From IMG/VR virus record IMGVR_UViG_3300044568_000623, positions 1 to 21,036 of that record: 21,036 bases of DNA; one strand, given 5' to 3'. The translations under genes and the position numbers were made by a program. Numbering within the stretch: the stretch's first letter is position 1; the number at the start of each line of letters is the position of its first letter. The notes beneath the pieces were generated by a model that was not told where the DNA came from, made no database searches, and saw only the letters and a program-made list of their open reading frames with translations. The DNA comes from a virus. Shown piece after piece: positions 1-6,963 of this stretch.

Positions 1-518
1 TCATCGAGACTTTGATTGTTTAAAACTATCTTGAGTAGGTTATGCACTTCCTCACCACTAAAGTAATGACCACTCTTACGAATCTCACCGTACTGTTCAG
101 AGATACGTATGATTGCACCTCGTATGTTCGTACCGAATGTTCTATTAATAAACTCTTCGCTGTTCTTAGGTAACAAATCCTCCTTCTCTATGACTTTCAT
201 CAAGTGAGAGATTCTCTTAGCATAGTATGTGTACTTATCTTCCCAATGACGACCACGATCTTTAGCAACCATAGTCGCACGAATGTTATACGCATCGGTT
301 TGTCTGTCTTTCCATATAGATGCAATAGGAAAGCCTTGCTCATCAGCGAGTAACAGTCTTAAATGATGATTACTACCGACTGTCCTACTAATAACTTTTA
401 GCCCATACTTATGCGTAAGCTCTCTTAGAAGAGGGAACGCTTCGTGTTCTCGTATTGCTTCTTCAGTTATTATTGTATTGTCTGCAATAGGATGCAGATA
501 CGTTTGATGTATAGACAT
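1..518 (-). CDS. Unknown phage protein, C-terminus cut by window edge
   Basis: An open frame runs leftward from an ATG at 518 to the window edge (172 codons, no stop), beginning MSIHQTYLHPIADNT. An AAAGG Shine-Dalgarno lies 8 bases upstream. It follows the VWA gene by 35 bases in the same direction, so it is the fourth gene of the DUF3150-MoxR-VWA cassette. The visible part is mixed alpha/beta, rich in charged residues, with no membrane segment and no catalytic motif I recognise. I do not recognise the family. Its position suggests it is co-expressed with, and perhaps a substrate or partner of, the ATPase/VWA pair, but that is inference. Confidence 0.8.
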   Translation of the reverse strand, partial: MSIHQTYLHPIADNTIITEEAIREHEAFPLLRELTHKYGLKVISRTVGSNHHLRLLLADEQGFPIASIWKDRQTDAYNIRATMVAKDRGRHWEDKYTYYAKRISHLMKVIEKEDLLPKNSEEFINRTFGTNIRGAIIRISEQYGEIRKSGHYFSGEEVHNLLKIVLNNQSLD

Positions 519-553
519 TTTATTTACCTTTCCATGTATGAGTGGATTGTTAA
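519..553 (-). repeat. Intercistronic hairpin repeat, copy E1
   Basis: Imperfect inverted repeat TCCAT...AGTGGA (531-546) followed on the plus strand by TTGTTAATTA. It sits between the VWA stop and the next start, just upstream of that gene's SD. It is one member of a family also found near 2948, 3868, 6655, 7215 and 8374. Confidence 0.5.
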
Positions 554-1807
554 TTACAGCTTGTCAATCTTGACCAACTTGCCTTTCGGCGGTTTGAAGC
601 TACGATTTTGCGTAACGAGCCACAAAGTATCGACGCCAGTTATCCAAGCCGGATTATCTTCGACATAGCCGTCTGTAAACACAACGATACAATCTGGGTT
701 GTACTTCTTCTGCTCGATGTACTTCGATACACAACTAACGTGCGTACCACCACCGCCCAATGGTTTAAGAATATCTTTGACGTTAGGCGAGTCACCACCA
801 AACACCTGCTCACCATGCACCTCAGTATCCCACCATAGAACACGCACGGTCTCAGGCTTGCATACATCACAGATAGTCTGTAACTGCATTGCGAATGTAC
901 TGATGATCTCTTGAGTGATAGACCCCGATGTATCAATAGCTATGATGATCTCTGTCATTGTCTCTGACTCTACACTTGGTGCAAGAATGTCATTAGCCAA
1001 TAGACCTCGATGAAACCTACGCCATGTCAACTCGTCACGACCCCGCACCGATGCTGTCACGAACTCACGCAGCTCTTCCTTCCAATCGAGAGGCTTCTCT
1101 ATAGATACACTTACCTCACGAGGAACTTTAGCTCCGAGCCGACCCGCAAGAATCCCACCCTCACGCAATGCACGACCGACACCCTCTTCCAACTTCTTCA
1201 TCTCTTCGGCGGTCTTAGGCGCACCTTCTATATCATGATGATCTTGATTCTTAACAGTCACTTGCTTACCATTGATGTTTATCACTCCACCTTGACATGG
1301 ACTGTTATTTTCATCGCCATCACCAGACTCAGACCCTGATCCAGCACCGCCTTGTGGTTTCTGTCGCTGAGGATTCTGTTTACGCAACTCGTTATAGACC
1401 TCACGAACTGACCAACCATCGAACGCATGATCTAAGATACCGCCTTCTGGCATCTCGCACAAAGTCTTGTCCTCAAGGTTGTCGATAATATTGTTGACAA
1501 TAATATCCATCGCTATGTTTGCCAACGTAGCATCCTCACGCATCAAGTCTTTGTGACGTGGTATGTGCATCAACGCAACGTGGAGATTCTCGTGCATGAC
1601 TAAGAATCTCGCTTGCTTATCGTTTTGTTTAGCAAAGAACTCACGACCATACTTCTTATTAGTGCCGTCGGTGTACGCAGTAGGTACACCGTCAGCTATT
1701 GCACTCTCACCCATCATCATTATGCTGCCATACAGCGCAGTTTCTTTGTGACGCATGAGAGCGATGTGTTGCTTCTTCAAACGCTCTTCGTCTGTTAGGT
1801 ATGCCAT
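554..1807 (-). CDS. Metallopeptidase-like/VWA-like protein (DUF2201 type)
   Basis: Protein of 417 aa. The N-terminal domain (about 1-115) matches the putative metallopeptidase domain of DUF2201 proteins: HENLH at 72-76 is a zinc-binding HExxH motif, with H81 and D101 nearby as further ligand candidates. A Gly/Ser/Asp-rich linker (about 150-170) follows. The C-terminal VWA-like domain (about 283-417) has an intact MIDAS metal site: DTSGS at 292-296, T355 after a GGGG run, and FTDG with D379. In this family a VWA subunit works with a MoxR-type AAA+ ATPase, and that ATPase is encoded immediately upstream. I chose the ATG at 1807 because GGAGA lies 7 bases before it; an in-frame TTG at 1825 lacks a ribosome site. 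Whether the HExxH site cleaves anything is unknown. Confidence 0.9.
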   Translation of the reverse strand: MAYLTDEERLKKQHIALMRHKETALYGSIMMMGESAIADGVPTAYTDGTNKKYGREFFAKQNDKQARFLVMHENLHVALMHIPRHKDLMREDATLANIAMDIIVNNIIDNLEDKTLCEMPEGGILDHAFDGWSVREVYNELRKQNPQRQKPQGGAGSGSESGDGDENNSPCQGGVININGKQVTVKNQDHHDIEGAPKTAEEMKKLEEGVGRALREGGILAGRLGAKVPREVSVSIEKPLDWKEELREFVTASVRGRDELTWRRFHRGLLANDILAPSVESETMTEIIIAIDTSGSITQEIISTFAMQLQTICDVCKPETVRVLWWDTEVHGEQVFGGDSPNVKDILKPLGGGGTHVSCVSKYIEQKKYNPDCIVVFTDGYVEDNPAWITGVDTLWLVTQNRSFKPPKGKLVKIDKL

Positions 1808-1821
1808 ATTAGATTCTCCAA

Positions 1822-2922
1822 TCAAACAAACTTGTAATTGTCTTTAGTCCATGCCTTGACCGTGTCGTTATTACACGCCAACTTCACAGTCTTTTTGTTA
1901 CTCATCAACATGGTAAAGAATATAGATTGCAACTCGCTGTTCTTCATGCGGTTATTGAACTTCATGAACTGAGTCAACTCATCCTCTGTTGTTATCTCAT
2001 CTATCGCATTGAACATGATCATGCACAACGCTGCTACATCCTCTGGCATTGTTACGCCTTCGGGGTCGGCTATGATTGTCTTAATCGGTATCAACTGACT
2101 TTGCATATCAATAAATACAGACAACGCTTTCTGAGTAGCAAGACCTACGATACCTGCGATTGCAACGTCTGCCGCCTTGTGACCAATGATGTCACGATTA
2201 ACTACTACACGATTCAACTTGAAGATAGAACGTGGTGAAGCAAACGACACGCATTGACTTGGCTTGGTTGGGTTAAAGATGTGTGGATTATCTTCTTGCC
2301 CACCGTCTTTGTAAGATGCCATGATGCGAGGATTCAACGCAACGAAAGCACGAATAGTATTTGATACACCATTCTCACCCGCCCAGATATTCCACTTGGT
2401 TGAATTGGATTTCTCCATCGGTATCAACGCTACACGATTGCCAACGTGCGCTTGAACAGAGTCCCCTACACCATCGCTTCCGTTATTAGATGTTCCAAAC
2501 ACCATCGAACCCAACGGCAACTCACGATCACCCACCATACGCTCAAGCATCAAGCGAGTATAGATAACGCCCATCAACTTCGGAACTTTGAACAACTCGT
2601 CAAGCATGATGACCTTCGGCTTGTCACTATCCATCTTGAACAACGCACCGATGTACTGCTCTAGTGACTTGCTGTCATGGTTAGGAATGACTGCGGCTAT
2701 GTCCATATAATCTTTTGACGGACAGTCAACGTAGATGTAATCATAAGCATCACCCATCTTCTGTTTGAGTAACTTAAGTATGGAAGTCTTACCTACACCT
2801 GGCTCGCTAAGAAAGATTGGCGTGATGTGAGAGTCATCTCCCTCAACTGTGGTTGAGATAACAGGAATAAGATTCGCTGCTTCTTCGATTGTTACGGTCT
2901 CTGCAAAGTTTACTTTTGACAT
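1822..2922 (-). CDS. MoxR/CobS-type AAA+ ATPase
   Basis: Protein of 366 aa with a single AAA+ module. Walker A is SEPGVGKTS (39-47), Walker B is VIMLDE (104-109), and a sensor-1-like FGTSNN lies at 142-147. The motif spacing and the adjacent VWA gene place it in the MoxR/CobS group, ATPases that remodel or load metal into partner proteins through a VWA adaptor. The stop lies 14 bases before the VWA start, and the DUF3150-like gene lies 38 bases upstream, so the three are one operon. The start at 2922 has AAAGG about 10 bases upstream. The substrate in this phage cannot be told from the sequence. Confidence 0.88.
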   Translation of the reverse strand: MSKVNFAETVTIEEAANLIPVISTTVEGDDSHITPIFLSEPGVGKTSILKLLKQKMGDAYDYIYVDCPSKDYMDIAAVIPNHDSKSLEQYIGALFKMDSDKPKVIMLDELFKVPKLMGVIYTRLMLERMVGDRELPLGSMVFGTSNNGSDGVGDSVQAHVGNRVALIPMEKSNSTKWNIWAGENGVSNTIRAFVALNPRIMASYKDGGQEDNPHIFNPTKPSQCVSFASPRSIFKLNRVVVNRDIIGHKAADVAIAGIVGLATQKALSVFIDMQSQLIPIKTIIADPEGVTMPEDVAALCMIMFNAIDEITTEDELTQFMKFNNRMKNSELQSIFFTMLMSNKKTVKLACNNDTVKAWTKDNYKFV

Positions 2923-2935
2923 GATCTATTTACCT

Positions 2936-2964
2936 TTCAACGTATCAAGTGGATTAATAATTAA
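2936..2964 (-). repeat. Intercistronic repeat, copy E2 (degenerate left arm)
   Basis: AGTGGA (2948-2953) followed by TTAATAATTAA matches the right arm and AT tail of the E-repeat family. The left arm (TTCAACG) is degenerate. It lies between the DUF3150-like stop and the MoxR SD. Confidence 0.45.
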
Positions 2965-3860
2965 CGTGCTGCAAACATGGACAGAATGTCGTCCATACTA
3001 CTTTTAACATCGGAACGTGCTGCGTCTGATTCACGCAACATATCCGCATTAACTCCTCGCAACGCTAAGTCAAGCTGCGATACTGCTGCATCCAACTTCG
3101 CATCGTTCGTGAGATTAAACTCTTTAAATGTACGGCAATACTCTTTAGCCTTATCGACCGTACCCTCGTAAATCTTGCGCTTCTTCTGCTTCATCTCACC
3201 GTCTTTGCCAACGTACTCATCCACGTCACAGCAATGAGATAAACTCTCCATGACATCGACTAGTCGCTCGACCTGATCGTTAAGAATGTTTTGCACGATA
3301 CTCTGCGCTTGCTTGTTGTAATGATTGTTTAGATCATCGGCTAAGTCCTGCGCTATCTGGCAACGATAGTCGCCTTGTGGAATCTCGCTTGTATATAGTG
3401 TGATACCGAACTTGTTACGCACCTCTGCCACATCTGGATAATCATTACGATTAAACATCTGACCTTGAGCGAACGCCATGTTCGAAACTGTTGTTGCGTA
3501 GTTATTACAGAACACATCTAGCAACTTGTTGAACTCGACCTCATGATCATGAAACTCTTGCATGAACTTAGGTAAGCTAACGTGCGGTAGATAATCCTGC
3601 GACTTGTTCCATGAATACGTCATACGCTGCATCCAATTGTAAACAGTCTGACGATAATTCAATAGATTCTTGTGGTCGATATTGTTGGCTAAGAGATTCT
3701 TAACGAATCTGCCTGCGCTCTGATCGGCTTTCTTTGCGGTAGTAACCTCATTGCTGATAGCACGATCTTGCTTTGTTGCTGACCATACGTTGACTTCGAC
3801 TGATACTAATAAACCTGCTGTTGCAAGTGACGTAATGTGCTTCGGTTTTTCTAGATTCAT
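2961..3860 (-). CDS. DUF3150-like protein, partner of MoxR/VWA
   Basis: Protein of 299 aa, mostly helical, with charged helices throughout and a conserved-looking N-terminal segment LLVSVEVNVWSATKQDR. That segment, the size and the position beside a MoxR ATPase and a VWA protein resemble DUF3150 proteins, which accompany CobS/CobT-like pairs on phages and plasmids. Function is unknown; a role as substrate adaptor is inference. I chose the ATG at 3860 rather than 3872, because GGAG ends 6 bases before it while the upper ATG has no ribosome site. The SD overlaps the left arm of hairpin E3, so its translation may be controlled by RNA structure. Promoter A lies about 80 bases upstream. The family call is less certain than those for its two neighbours. 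Confidence 0.65.
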   Translation of the reverse strand: MNLEKPKHITSLATAGLLVSVEVNVWSATKQDRAISNEVTTAKKADQSAGRFVKNLLANNIDHKNLLNYRQTVYNWMQRMTYSWNKSQDYLPHVSLPKFMQEFHDHEVEFNKLLDVFCNNYATTVSNMAFAQGQMFNRNDYPDVAEVRNKFGITLYTSEIPQGDYRCQIAQDLADDLNNHYNKQAQSIVQNILNDQVERLVDVMESLSHCCDVDEYVGKDGEMKQKKRKIYEGTVDKAKEYCRTFKEFNLTNDAKLDAAVSQLDLALRGVNADMLRESDAARSDVKSSMDDILSMFAAR

Positions 3861-3867
3861 TTTAGAC

Positions 3868-3895
3868 TCCATGTGAACGTGGATTGATATTTAAT
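3868..3895 (-). repeat. Intercistronic hairpin repeat E3, overlapping an SD
   Basis: TCCATG (3868-3873), loop TGAA, CGTGGA (3878-3883), then TTGATATTTAAT. In leftward RNA this forms a 6-bp stem with one G-U pair, and the stem includes part of the GGAG that starts the DUF3150-like gene. Confidence 0.55.
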
Positions 3896-3941
3896 AAACA
3901 CTTAACTGAACTGATTTAACTTACTGAATTACTACCCTATT

Positions 3942-3970
3942 ATTATAGTATAACTTGACTTATACCACAA
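3942..3970 (-). promoter_or_regulatory. Promoter A (leftward, sigma70-like)
   Basis: On the minus strand, -35 TTGTGG (3965-3970), 17-base spacer, -10 TATAAT (3942-3947). It sits inside about 60 bases nearly repeated at promoter B (6706-6770). It would drive the DUF3150-MoxR-VWA cassette. The spacer contains TATAAGTCAAGTTATA, a near-palindrome that could be an operator. Confidence 0.65.
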
Positions 3971-3989
3971 TAGGTTTAAACAACTATTT

Positions 3990-4088
3990 CTAGCATCCGG
4001 CTCGTATAAAAATACCCATAGCGACGATAAAGCCAAGAACAAACGCACAGGCTAGGTACACGATAAAATCAGGGTCTTGATTATCCAT
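3990..4088 (-). CDS. 32-aa membrane miniprotein
   Basis: ATG at 4088 with GGAGA 9 bases upstream; the protein starts MDNQDPDFIVYLAC and ends in RAGC. Residues about 8-28 form one hydrophobic helix (IVYLACAFVLGFIVAMGIF), giving a single-pass membrane protein with an acidic N-terminus. It overlaps the 3' end of the preceding 49-aa gene by 37 bases in another frame, the kind of nesting seen in phage lysis or membrane-stress genes. There is no signature of a known holin or spanin. It is the last gene before promoter A. Confidence 0.55.
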   Translation of the reverse strand: MDNQDPDFIVYLACAFVLGFIVAMGIFIRAGC

Positions 4089-4201
4089 TTGAGTAGGTCT
4101 CCGTAAAGAAATAAATGAGCGACGAATCCACCGAGCAAAACAAGCCCGACAAAAGCCGCCCCGACGATAAATAGATGCCAGTTACTTATGCTTTGCAGCA
4201 T
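4052..4201 (-). CDS. 49-aa membrane miniprotein
   Basis: ATG at 4201 with GGGAG 6 bases upstream. The sequence begins MLQSISNWHLFIVGAAF; residues about 9-32 are strongly hydrophobic (FIVGAAFVGLVLLGGFVAHL), and a second weakly hydrophobic stretch (LLKWIIKTLILS) lies near the C-terminus. It overlaps the end of the upstream 75-aa gene by 20 bases and the start of the 32-aa gene by 37 bases. With those neighbours it forms a run of three small membrane proteins. Function unknown; a holin-like or superinfection-type role is possible but has no specific support. Confidence 0.6.
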   Translation of the reverse strand: MLQSISNWHLFIVGAAFVGLVLLGGFVAHLFLYGDLLKWIIKTLILSCT

Positions 4202-4409
4202 CTCGCACTCCCAACATAACTTCACCATCTGACGAGTCCACTACCTCGAATCCGTCATCGGTCTCGAACGCTTGCCACTTGTGATGTGCAATCTTGTCAA
4301 GACAGGTAGTCAACTTGTACACCATGCGTTTAGCTTTCTTCTTCTGACTATGTAATACCAACACCCACACCCCTAGAGCTATGGTTGCTATCTCGTAAAA
4401 GTTTTCCAT
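4182..4409 (-). CDS. 75-aa protein with N-terminal membrane anchor
   Basis: Start at 4409 chosen because AGGAGG lies 6 bases upstream; a longer in-frame start at 4424 is inside that ribosome site's own leader. Residues about 3-18 (NFYEIATIALGVWVLVL) form one membrane helix, followed by a basic stretch HSQKKKAKR that should stay in the cytoplasm. The C-terminal 45 residues are soluble and end in HK. It sits 1 base after the 145-aa gene and overlaps the 49-aa membrane gene. I do not recognise a family. Confidence 0.72.
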   Translation of the reverse strand: MENFYEIATIALGVWVLVLHSQKKKAKRMVYKLTTCLDKIAHHKWQAFETDDGFEVVDSSDGEVMLGVRDAAKHK

Positions 4410-4410
4410 G

Positions 4411-4848
4411 TCATACCTCCTCATCTTTATGTATATCTTCTTGCGGTGTCGTGTACTTCGTACTTTGATGAACGCTCGACCGGTCGTAATACTCCCTCTC
4501 TTCGCTACAAACTATTGCAAATGGCGGGTTGCCAATCGCTTCCTCTACTTGCGCTGTCGAAAGACTGTTGAGTATCGCTAATTTTTCTTCTACATCATCG
4601 TCCTCGCACCACCCGATCACATCCCCATCGGGGCATACTTCCTTCGGGTAGAACAACTCGAACTCATAGTTTGACGCACCGACAAAGTAAACAGGTGCAA
4701 CTTCCCACATACCCTCTTCACCGCCATAGGTATGAGAACCTTTGATGACACTCGCACCAGTAGCGTTTCTGAATCGGTATATCTTTTGCACACCCTCGAT
4801 GCGCTCAAACGGTCGCACCTCTACAGGCTCAAATATATTTATCGCCAT
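4411..4848 (-). CDS. Unknown acidic 145-aa protein
   Basis: The protein begins MAINIFEPVEVRPFER and has GGGAG with good spacing before the ATG at 4848. It is soluble and acidic, with aromatic residues through the first half (YRFRN, YFVGASNYEFELFYP) and an Asp/Glu cluster (WCEDDDVEEK) near residue 80-90. The C-terminal 30 residues look disordered. No family is recognised. The start overlaps the 3' end of the 45-aa gene by 10 bases, as elsewhere in this tightly packed operon. Confidence 0.75.
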   Translation of the reverse strand: MAINIFEPVEVRPFERIEGVQKIYRFRNATGASVIKGSHTYGGEEGMWEVAPVYFVGASNYEFELFYPKEVCPDGDVIGWCEDDDVEEKLAILNSLSTAQVEEAIGNPPFAIVCSEEREYYDRSSVHQSTKYTTPQEDIHKDEEV

Positions 4849-4976
4849 CCCATTCTCCCTTTCGTTTGATTAATAATGTTAAAAAGATTCTCTCTTACTT
4901 CATTAGGCAACTTGTTACGCTGTAACATCTTCTGTGCATCTTTAATTATTTTCTTATACGACGATCTATATTTCAT
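4839..4976 (-). CDS. 45-aa basic protein
   Basis: ATG at 4976 with GGAGGG 4 bases upstream; the frame ends with TAA inside the next gene's start. The protein, MKYRSSYKKIIKDAQKML onward, is Lys/Arg-rich and predicted to be mainly helical. Its ATG overlaps the TGA of the 72-aa gene (ATGA), a classic translational coupling. The small size, the net positive charge and the position suggest a nucleic-acid-binding or host-takeover peptide, but this is speculation and no family is recognised. Confidence 0.65.
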   Translation of the reverse strand: MKYRSSYKKIIKDAQKMLQRNKLPNEVRENLFNIINQTKGRMGWR

Positions 4977-5191
4977 TCCACCCTCCGACGGAGTGATAAT
5001 TTTCTTAGGTTGTCACGGGCTACTTTTTGCATCTCTTCATCCGGAAGCGACCCGATGTGCAACTCGTCCATCATCTGATTAAATCTCTCGTGACTCTTAG
5101 TCCATACCTCACGCTTATCTATATGCCGACCCGCCCCACTTTGTGTAGCCTTCGCTACGTGGTTGCGGGGTTTAAGTTTCATCGGTTTCAT
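4973..5191 (-). CDS. Unknown basic 72-aa protein
   Basis: It begins MKPMKLKPRNHVAKATQSG and ends KLSLRRRVE, so both ends are strongly basic, with a helical middle section. GGGAGGG lies 8 bases before the ATG at 5191. It overlaps the following 45-aa gene by ATGA and the preceding zinc-ribbon gene by 4 bases, so all three are translationally linked. No family is recognised; the charge would suit nucleic-acid binding. Confidence 0.72.
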   Translation of the reverse strand: MKPMKLKPRNHVAKATQSGAGRHIDKREVWTKSHERFNQMMDELHIGSLPDEEMQKVARDNLRKLSLRRRVE

Positions 5192-5421
5192 TTGATCAAC
5201 CCTCCCTTGTTATTGATACCCTTCGCCATTTCAAGTGCTGACTCTGCCGTAAAGAACATTGCACCTTGCTTGTGTGGTGTGAGTACAGTCCATGATTCCC
5301 TTACTTTTACCGCCAACTTATCACCGCATGGCATACAAGTTTTCTTGCCGATCTTCCATCTGCCGAACTCGTACTCCGCCCCGCATACCATGCACTCTGG
5401 TGTATGTGTATCATTAGCCAT
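5188..5421 (-). CDS. Small zinc-ribbon-like protein
   Basis: Protein of 77 aa (MANDTHTPECMVCGAEYEF...). Two CxxC pairs, CMVC at about 10-13 and CMPC at about 29-32, are separated by 15 residues, the spacing of a treble-clef or zinc-ribbon fold. The rest is short and helical with a Gly/Lys-rich C-terminus. I chose the ATG at 5421, which has GGGGATTGAG in front; the in-frame ATG at 5433 has no ribosome site. Probably a metal-binding nucleic-acid or protein adaptor; the exact role is unknown. Confidence 0.7.
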   Translation of the reverse strand: MANDTHTPECMVCGAEYEFGRWKIGKKTCMPCGDKLAVKVRESWTVLTPHKQGAMFFTAESALEMAKGINNKGGLIK

Positions 5422-5422
5422 C

Positions 5423-5815
5423 TCAATCCCCATCTATATGAATACTGCGACCGATGTACAGCCGCCCCTCGATTGCCCCACGCATACGCTCTTCGATGTC
5501 GTCGGTATCCTCACCAATACGGATAAACTCCAACCCATAAGATGTATTGCTCGCATCGTCACCGATCACCAACTCCTCGAACTCGTCGAACAACGCTTCC
5601 AAAAAGATAATGTCTGGATAACTCTCGTACCACTTCCACTCATCGGCTTGAAACGTGACACCCCACCCATCATAGTTAAACGCATTTTTAACATGAGCCG
5701 CCCCGTCACCTGAATACGCTTCGACTCGTGATCTAACAAACTCTTTGACGATAGTGTTGTCACCTATGTCGTTGTTGCCATACATTAAACAAACTACATT
5801 CGATCTATAACCCAT
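5423..5815 (-). CDS. Conserved phage protein of the MGYRS type
   Basis: Protein of 130 aa starting MGYRSNVVCLMYGNND. Many phages carry a small protein with a closely similar MGYRS(D/N)V start, of unknown function, and this looks like a member. The rest is aromatic and acidic (FNYDGWGVTFQADEWKWYES; EFEELVIGDD), soluble, with a probable alpha/beta fold. It overlaps the 163-aa gene by 11 bases and abuts the zinc-ribbon gene. Family membership is from memory of the N-terminal signature only. Confidence 0.75.
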   Translation of the reverse strand: MGYRSNVVCLMYGNNDIGDNTIVKEFVRSRVEAYSGDGAAHVKNAFNYDGWGVTFQADEWKWYESYPDIIFLEALFDEFEELVIGDDASNTSYGLEFIRIGEDTDDIEERMRGAIEGRLYIGRSIHIDGD

Positions 5816-6296
5816 GTCTGTTCTCCTCTATCCAATCTGAATTGTCCAACGATACCGGACACAACATCTCGTGCCGTACATCTATTGTGTGTTTAACTTC
5901 TATCCCATAATTGTGGTTGCCATAACGCTCATGCGAATACTTGCTCTCGTCTAGCCTTACGCAAGCAATCTCCATCGCATAGTCGCTCAACGTGTAATAA
6001 TCTTTTAAGTCAAAGTCCACAACGAACTGCATGACTTGTTCTTTTATCCGACGCAGCAAACTGTTTTGTAGGCAATGAGTCCAATCAACTTCTTTGAACT
6101 CGATCACATAACCACGACCTTCAACGCTGTGGATATTGACCACAATCTCGTTATACAGATTGAATGGCTCTATTAATTGTTTCTCTACCCATGTGTTGAC
6201 CATCGCAGCGCAGCCTAGCTGTGCGGGTATATGTCCCTTGTCCATCACGTTCCCGCCTTTGTTGGCGTAGAACAGAATCAATACGTTCTCTCTCAT
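5805..6296 (-). CDS. Unknown 163-aa protein
   Basis: Starts MRENVLILFYANKGG at 6296, one base after the stop of the preceding gene, with GGGGA 5 bases upstream. An alternative ATG at 6245 (MDKGHIPAQLGC) also has a GGCGGGA-like site, so the true N-terminus is uncertain by 17 residues. The protein is soluble and rich in Tyr, His and Asp, with no membrane helix or known motif. Like its downstream neighbour it looks like a small early-region accessory protein. Confidence 0.7.
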   Translation of the reverse strand: MRENVLILFYANKGGNVMDKGHIPAQLGCAAMVNTWVEKQLIEPFNLYNEIVVNIHSVEGRGYVIEFKEVDWTHCLQNSLLRRIKEQVMQFVVDFDLKDYYTLSDYAMEIACVRLDESKYSHERYGNHNYGIEVKHTIDVRHEMLCPVSLDNSDWIEENRHGL

Positions 6297-6297
6297 G

Positions 6298-6627
6298 TTA
6301 TTCCCCTATCCCATGCTCGCCCAACCACGAGTCGTAGTCGAACTGCTTTTCTGCATCTGCCAACGCTTCGCCTTCAAGGTCTGGCATATCTTCGCTCCAT
6401 GTCTGCGTGGACTGATGTTTAATGCTGTTGAGTCTGTGTACAGATACTGGGGCTTGCCATTCAGGTAGCGGGGGCTTTGCCTTGAATAAAAACTCTTCTG
6501 GCTGATGCTTATGTTCGTTTACCGCATGGTTTACTTTGCGGTTTAGTTCTATTTCTCTTTCGATAATGGCATGTACCATGTGTCGAGGTACTTGTTGCTT
6601 GATGATGTGGTCTTTCAGTTTTGCCAT
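6298..6627 (-). CDS. Unknown 109-aa protein, first gene after promoter B
   Basis: The protein (MAKLKDHIIKQQVPRHMV...) has a basic helical N-terminal half and an acidic C-terminal half (DMPDLEGEALADAEKQFD). The ATG at 6627 has GGAGTGAATC upstream, an SD arrangement that recurs at other leftward genes here (9364, 8932). It lies about 90 bases downstream of promoter B, with hairpin E4 in the leader. No family is recognised. Confidence 0.75.
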   Translation of the reverse strand: MAKLKDHIIKQQVPRHMVHAIIEREIELNRKVNHAVNEHKHQPEEFLFKAKPPLPEWQAPVSVHRLNSIKHQSTQTWSEDMPDLEGEALADAEKQFDYDSWLGEHGIGE

Positions 6628-6654
6628 GATTCACTCCATAAAGGTTTATTGAAA

Positions 6655-6681
6655 TCCACGCAGTACGTGGACTGATATTTA
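6655..6681 (-). repeat. Hairpin repeat E4 in the promoter B leader
   Basis: The best copy of the family: TCCACG (6655-6660), loop CAGTA, CGTGGA (6666-6671), then CTGATATTTA. Perfect 6-bp arms. It lies between promoter B and the SD of the 109-aa gene. Confidence 0.6.
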
Positions 6682-6715
6682 GCGGGGCTGTACGCTTCCA
6701 TTCCCCACTACCTTT

Positions 6716-6744
6716 ATTATACTATAAGTTGACATATACAGGAA
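6716..6744 (-). promoter_or_regulatory. Promoter B (leftward, sigma70-like)
   Basis: Minus strand: -35 TTCCTG (6739-6744), 17-base spacer, -10 TATAAT (6716-6721). Flanks and spacer match promoter A over about 60 bases. It lies at the left edge of the octamer-repeat region and should drive the 6627-3990 operon. Confidence 0.65.
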
Positions 6745-6817
6745 GAGGTTTAATTTACTATTTTTACGGGTTTTGTTCCGGCTGTTCGGGCAGAGTCAGA
6801 ACAGAAAAGGGTTGTTT

Positions 6818-6835
6818 TCCACCAGATCTGGTGGA
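6818..6835. promoter_or_regulatory. Perfect 18-bp palindrome
   Basis: TCCACCAGATCTGGTGGA is identical to its own reverse complement and lies inside the octamer array. It has the length and symmetry of a dimeric repressor or initiator site and is unlike the octamers themselves. With no loop it is unlikely to act as an RNA hairpin. Confidence 0.5.
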
Positions 6836-6921
6836 TTTTAGGGGTTTTGTTCCGGTTTTTTTGTGTTGCCAGAACAAGAACTTTTTGGTATGAATCGGGC
6901 TAAAAGCCGCATAAAATCTAG

Positions 6922-6963
6922 TCTTTATTAATAATAATAATTAAAAATATATATAATATTGTT
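6922..6963. other. AT-rich stretch, possible DNA-unwinding element
   Basis: About 40 bases almost entirely A and T (TTATTAATAATAATAATTAA and similar) flanked by octamer repeats on both sides. It could be a duplex-opening element; this is inferred from composition and context. Confidence 0.4.

Noticed and set aside
5027-5713. Plus-strand 228-codon open frame
   Set aside because: It runs antisense over three tightly coupled minus-strand genes with good SD sites, and its protein has no recognisable features.
6615-6701. 28-codon leader peptide just after promoter B (MEAYSPAKYQ...)
   Set aside because: The ATG is only about 8 bases from the expected transcript start, and the SD (AAGG, 9 bases away) would lie outside the transcript. 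It overlaps hairpin E4 and the 109-aa start. Possible but not supported.
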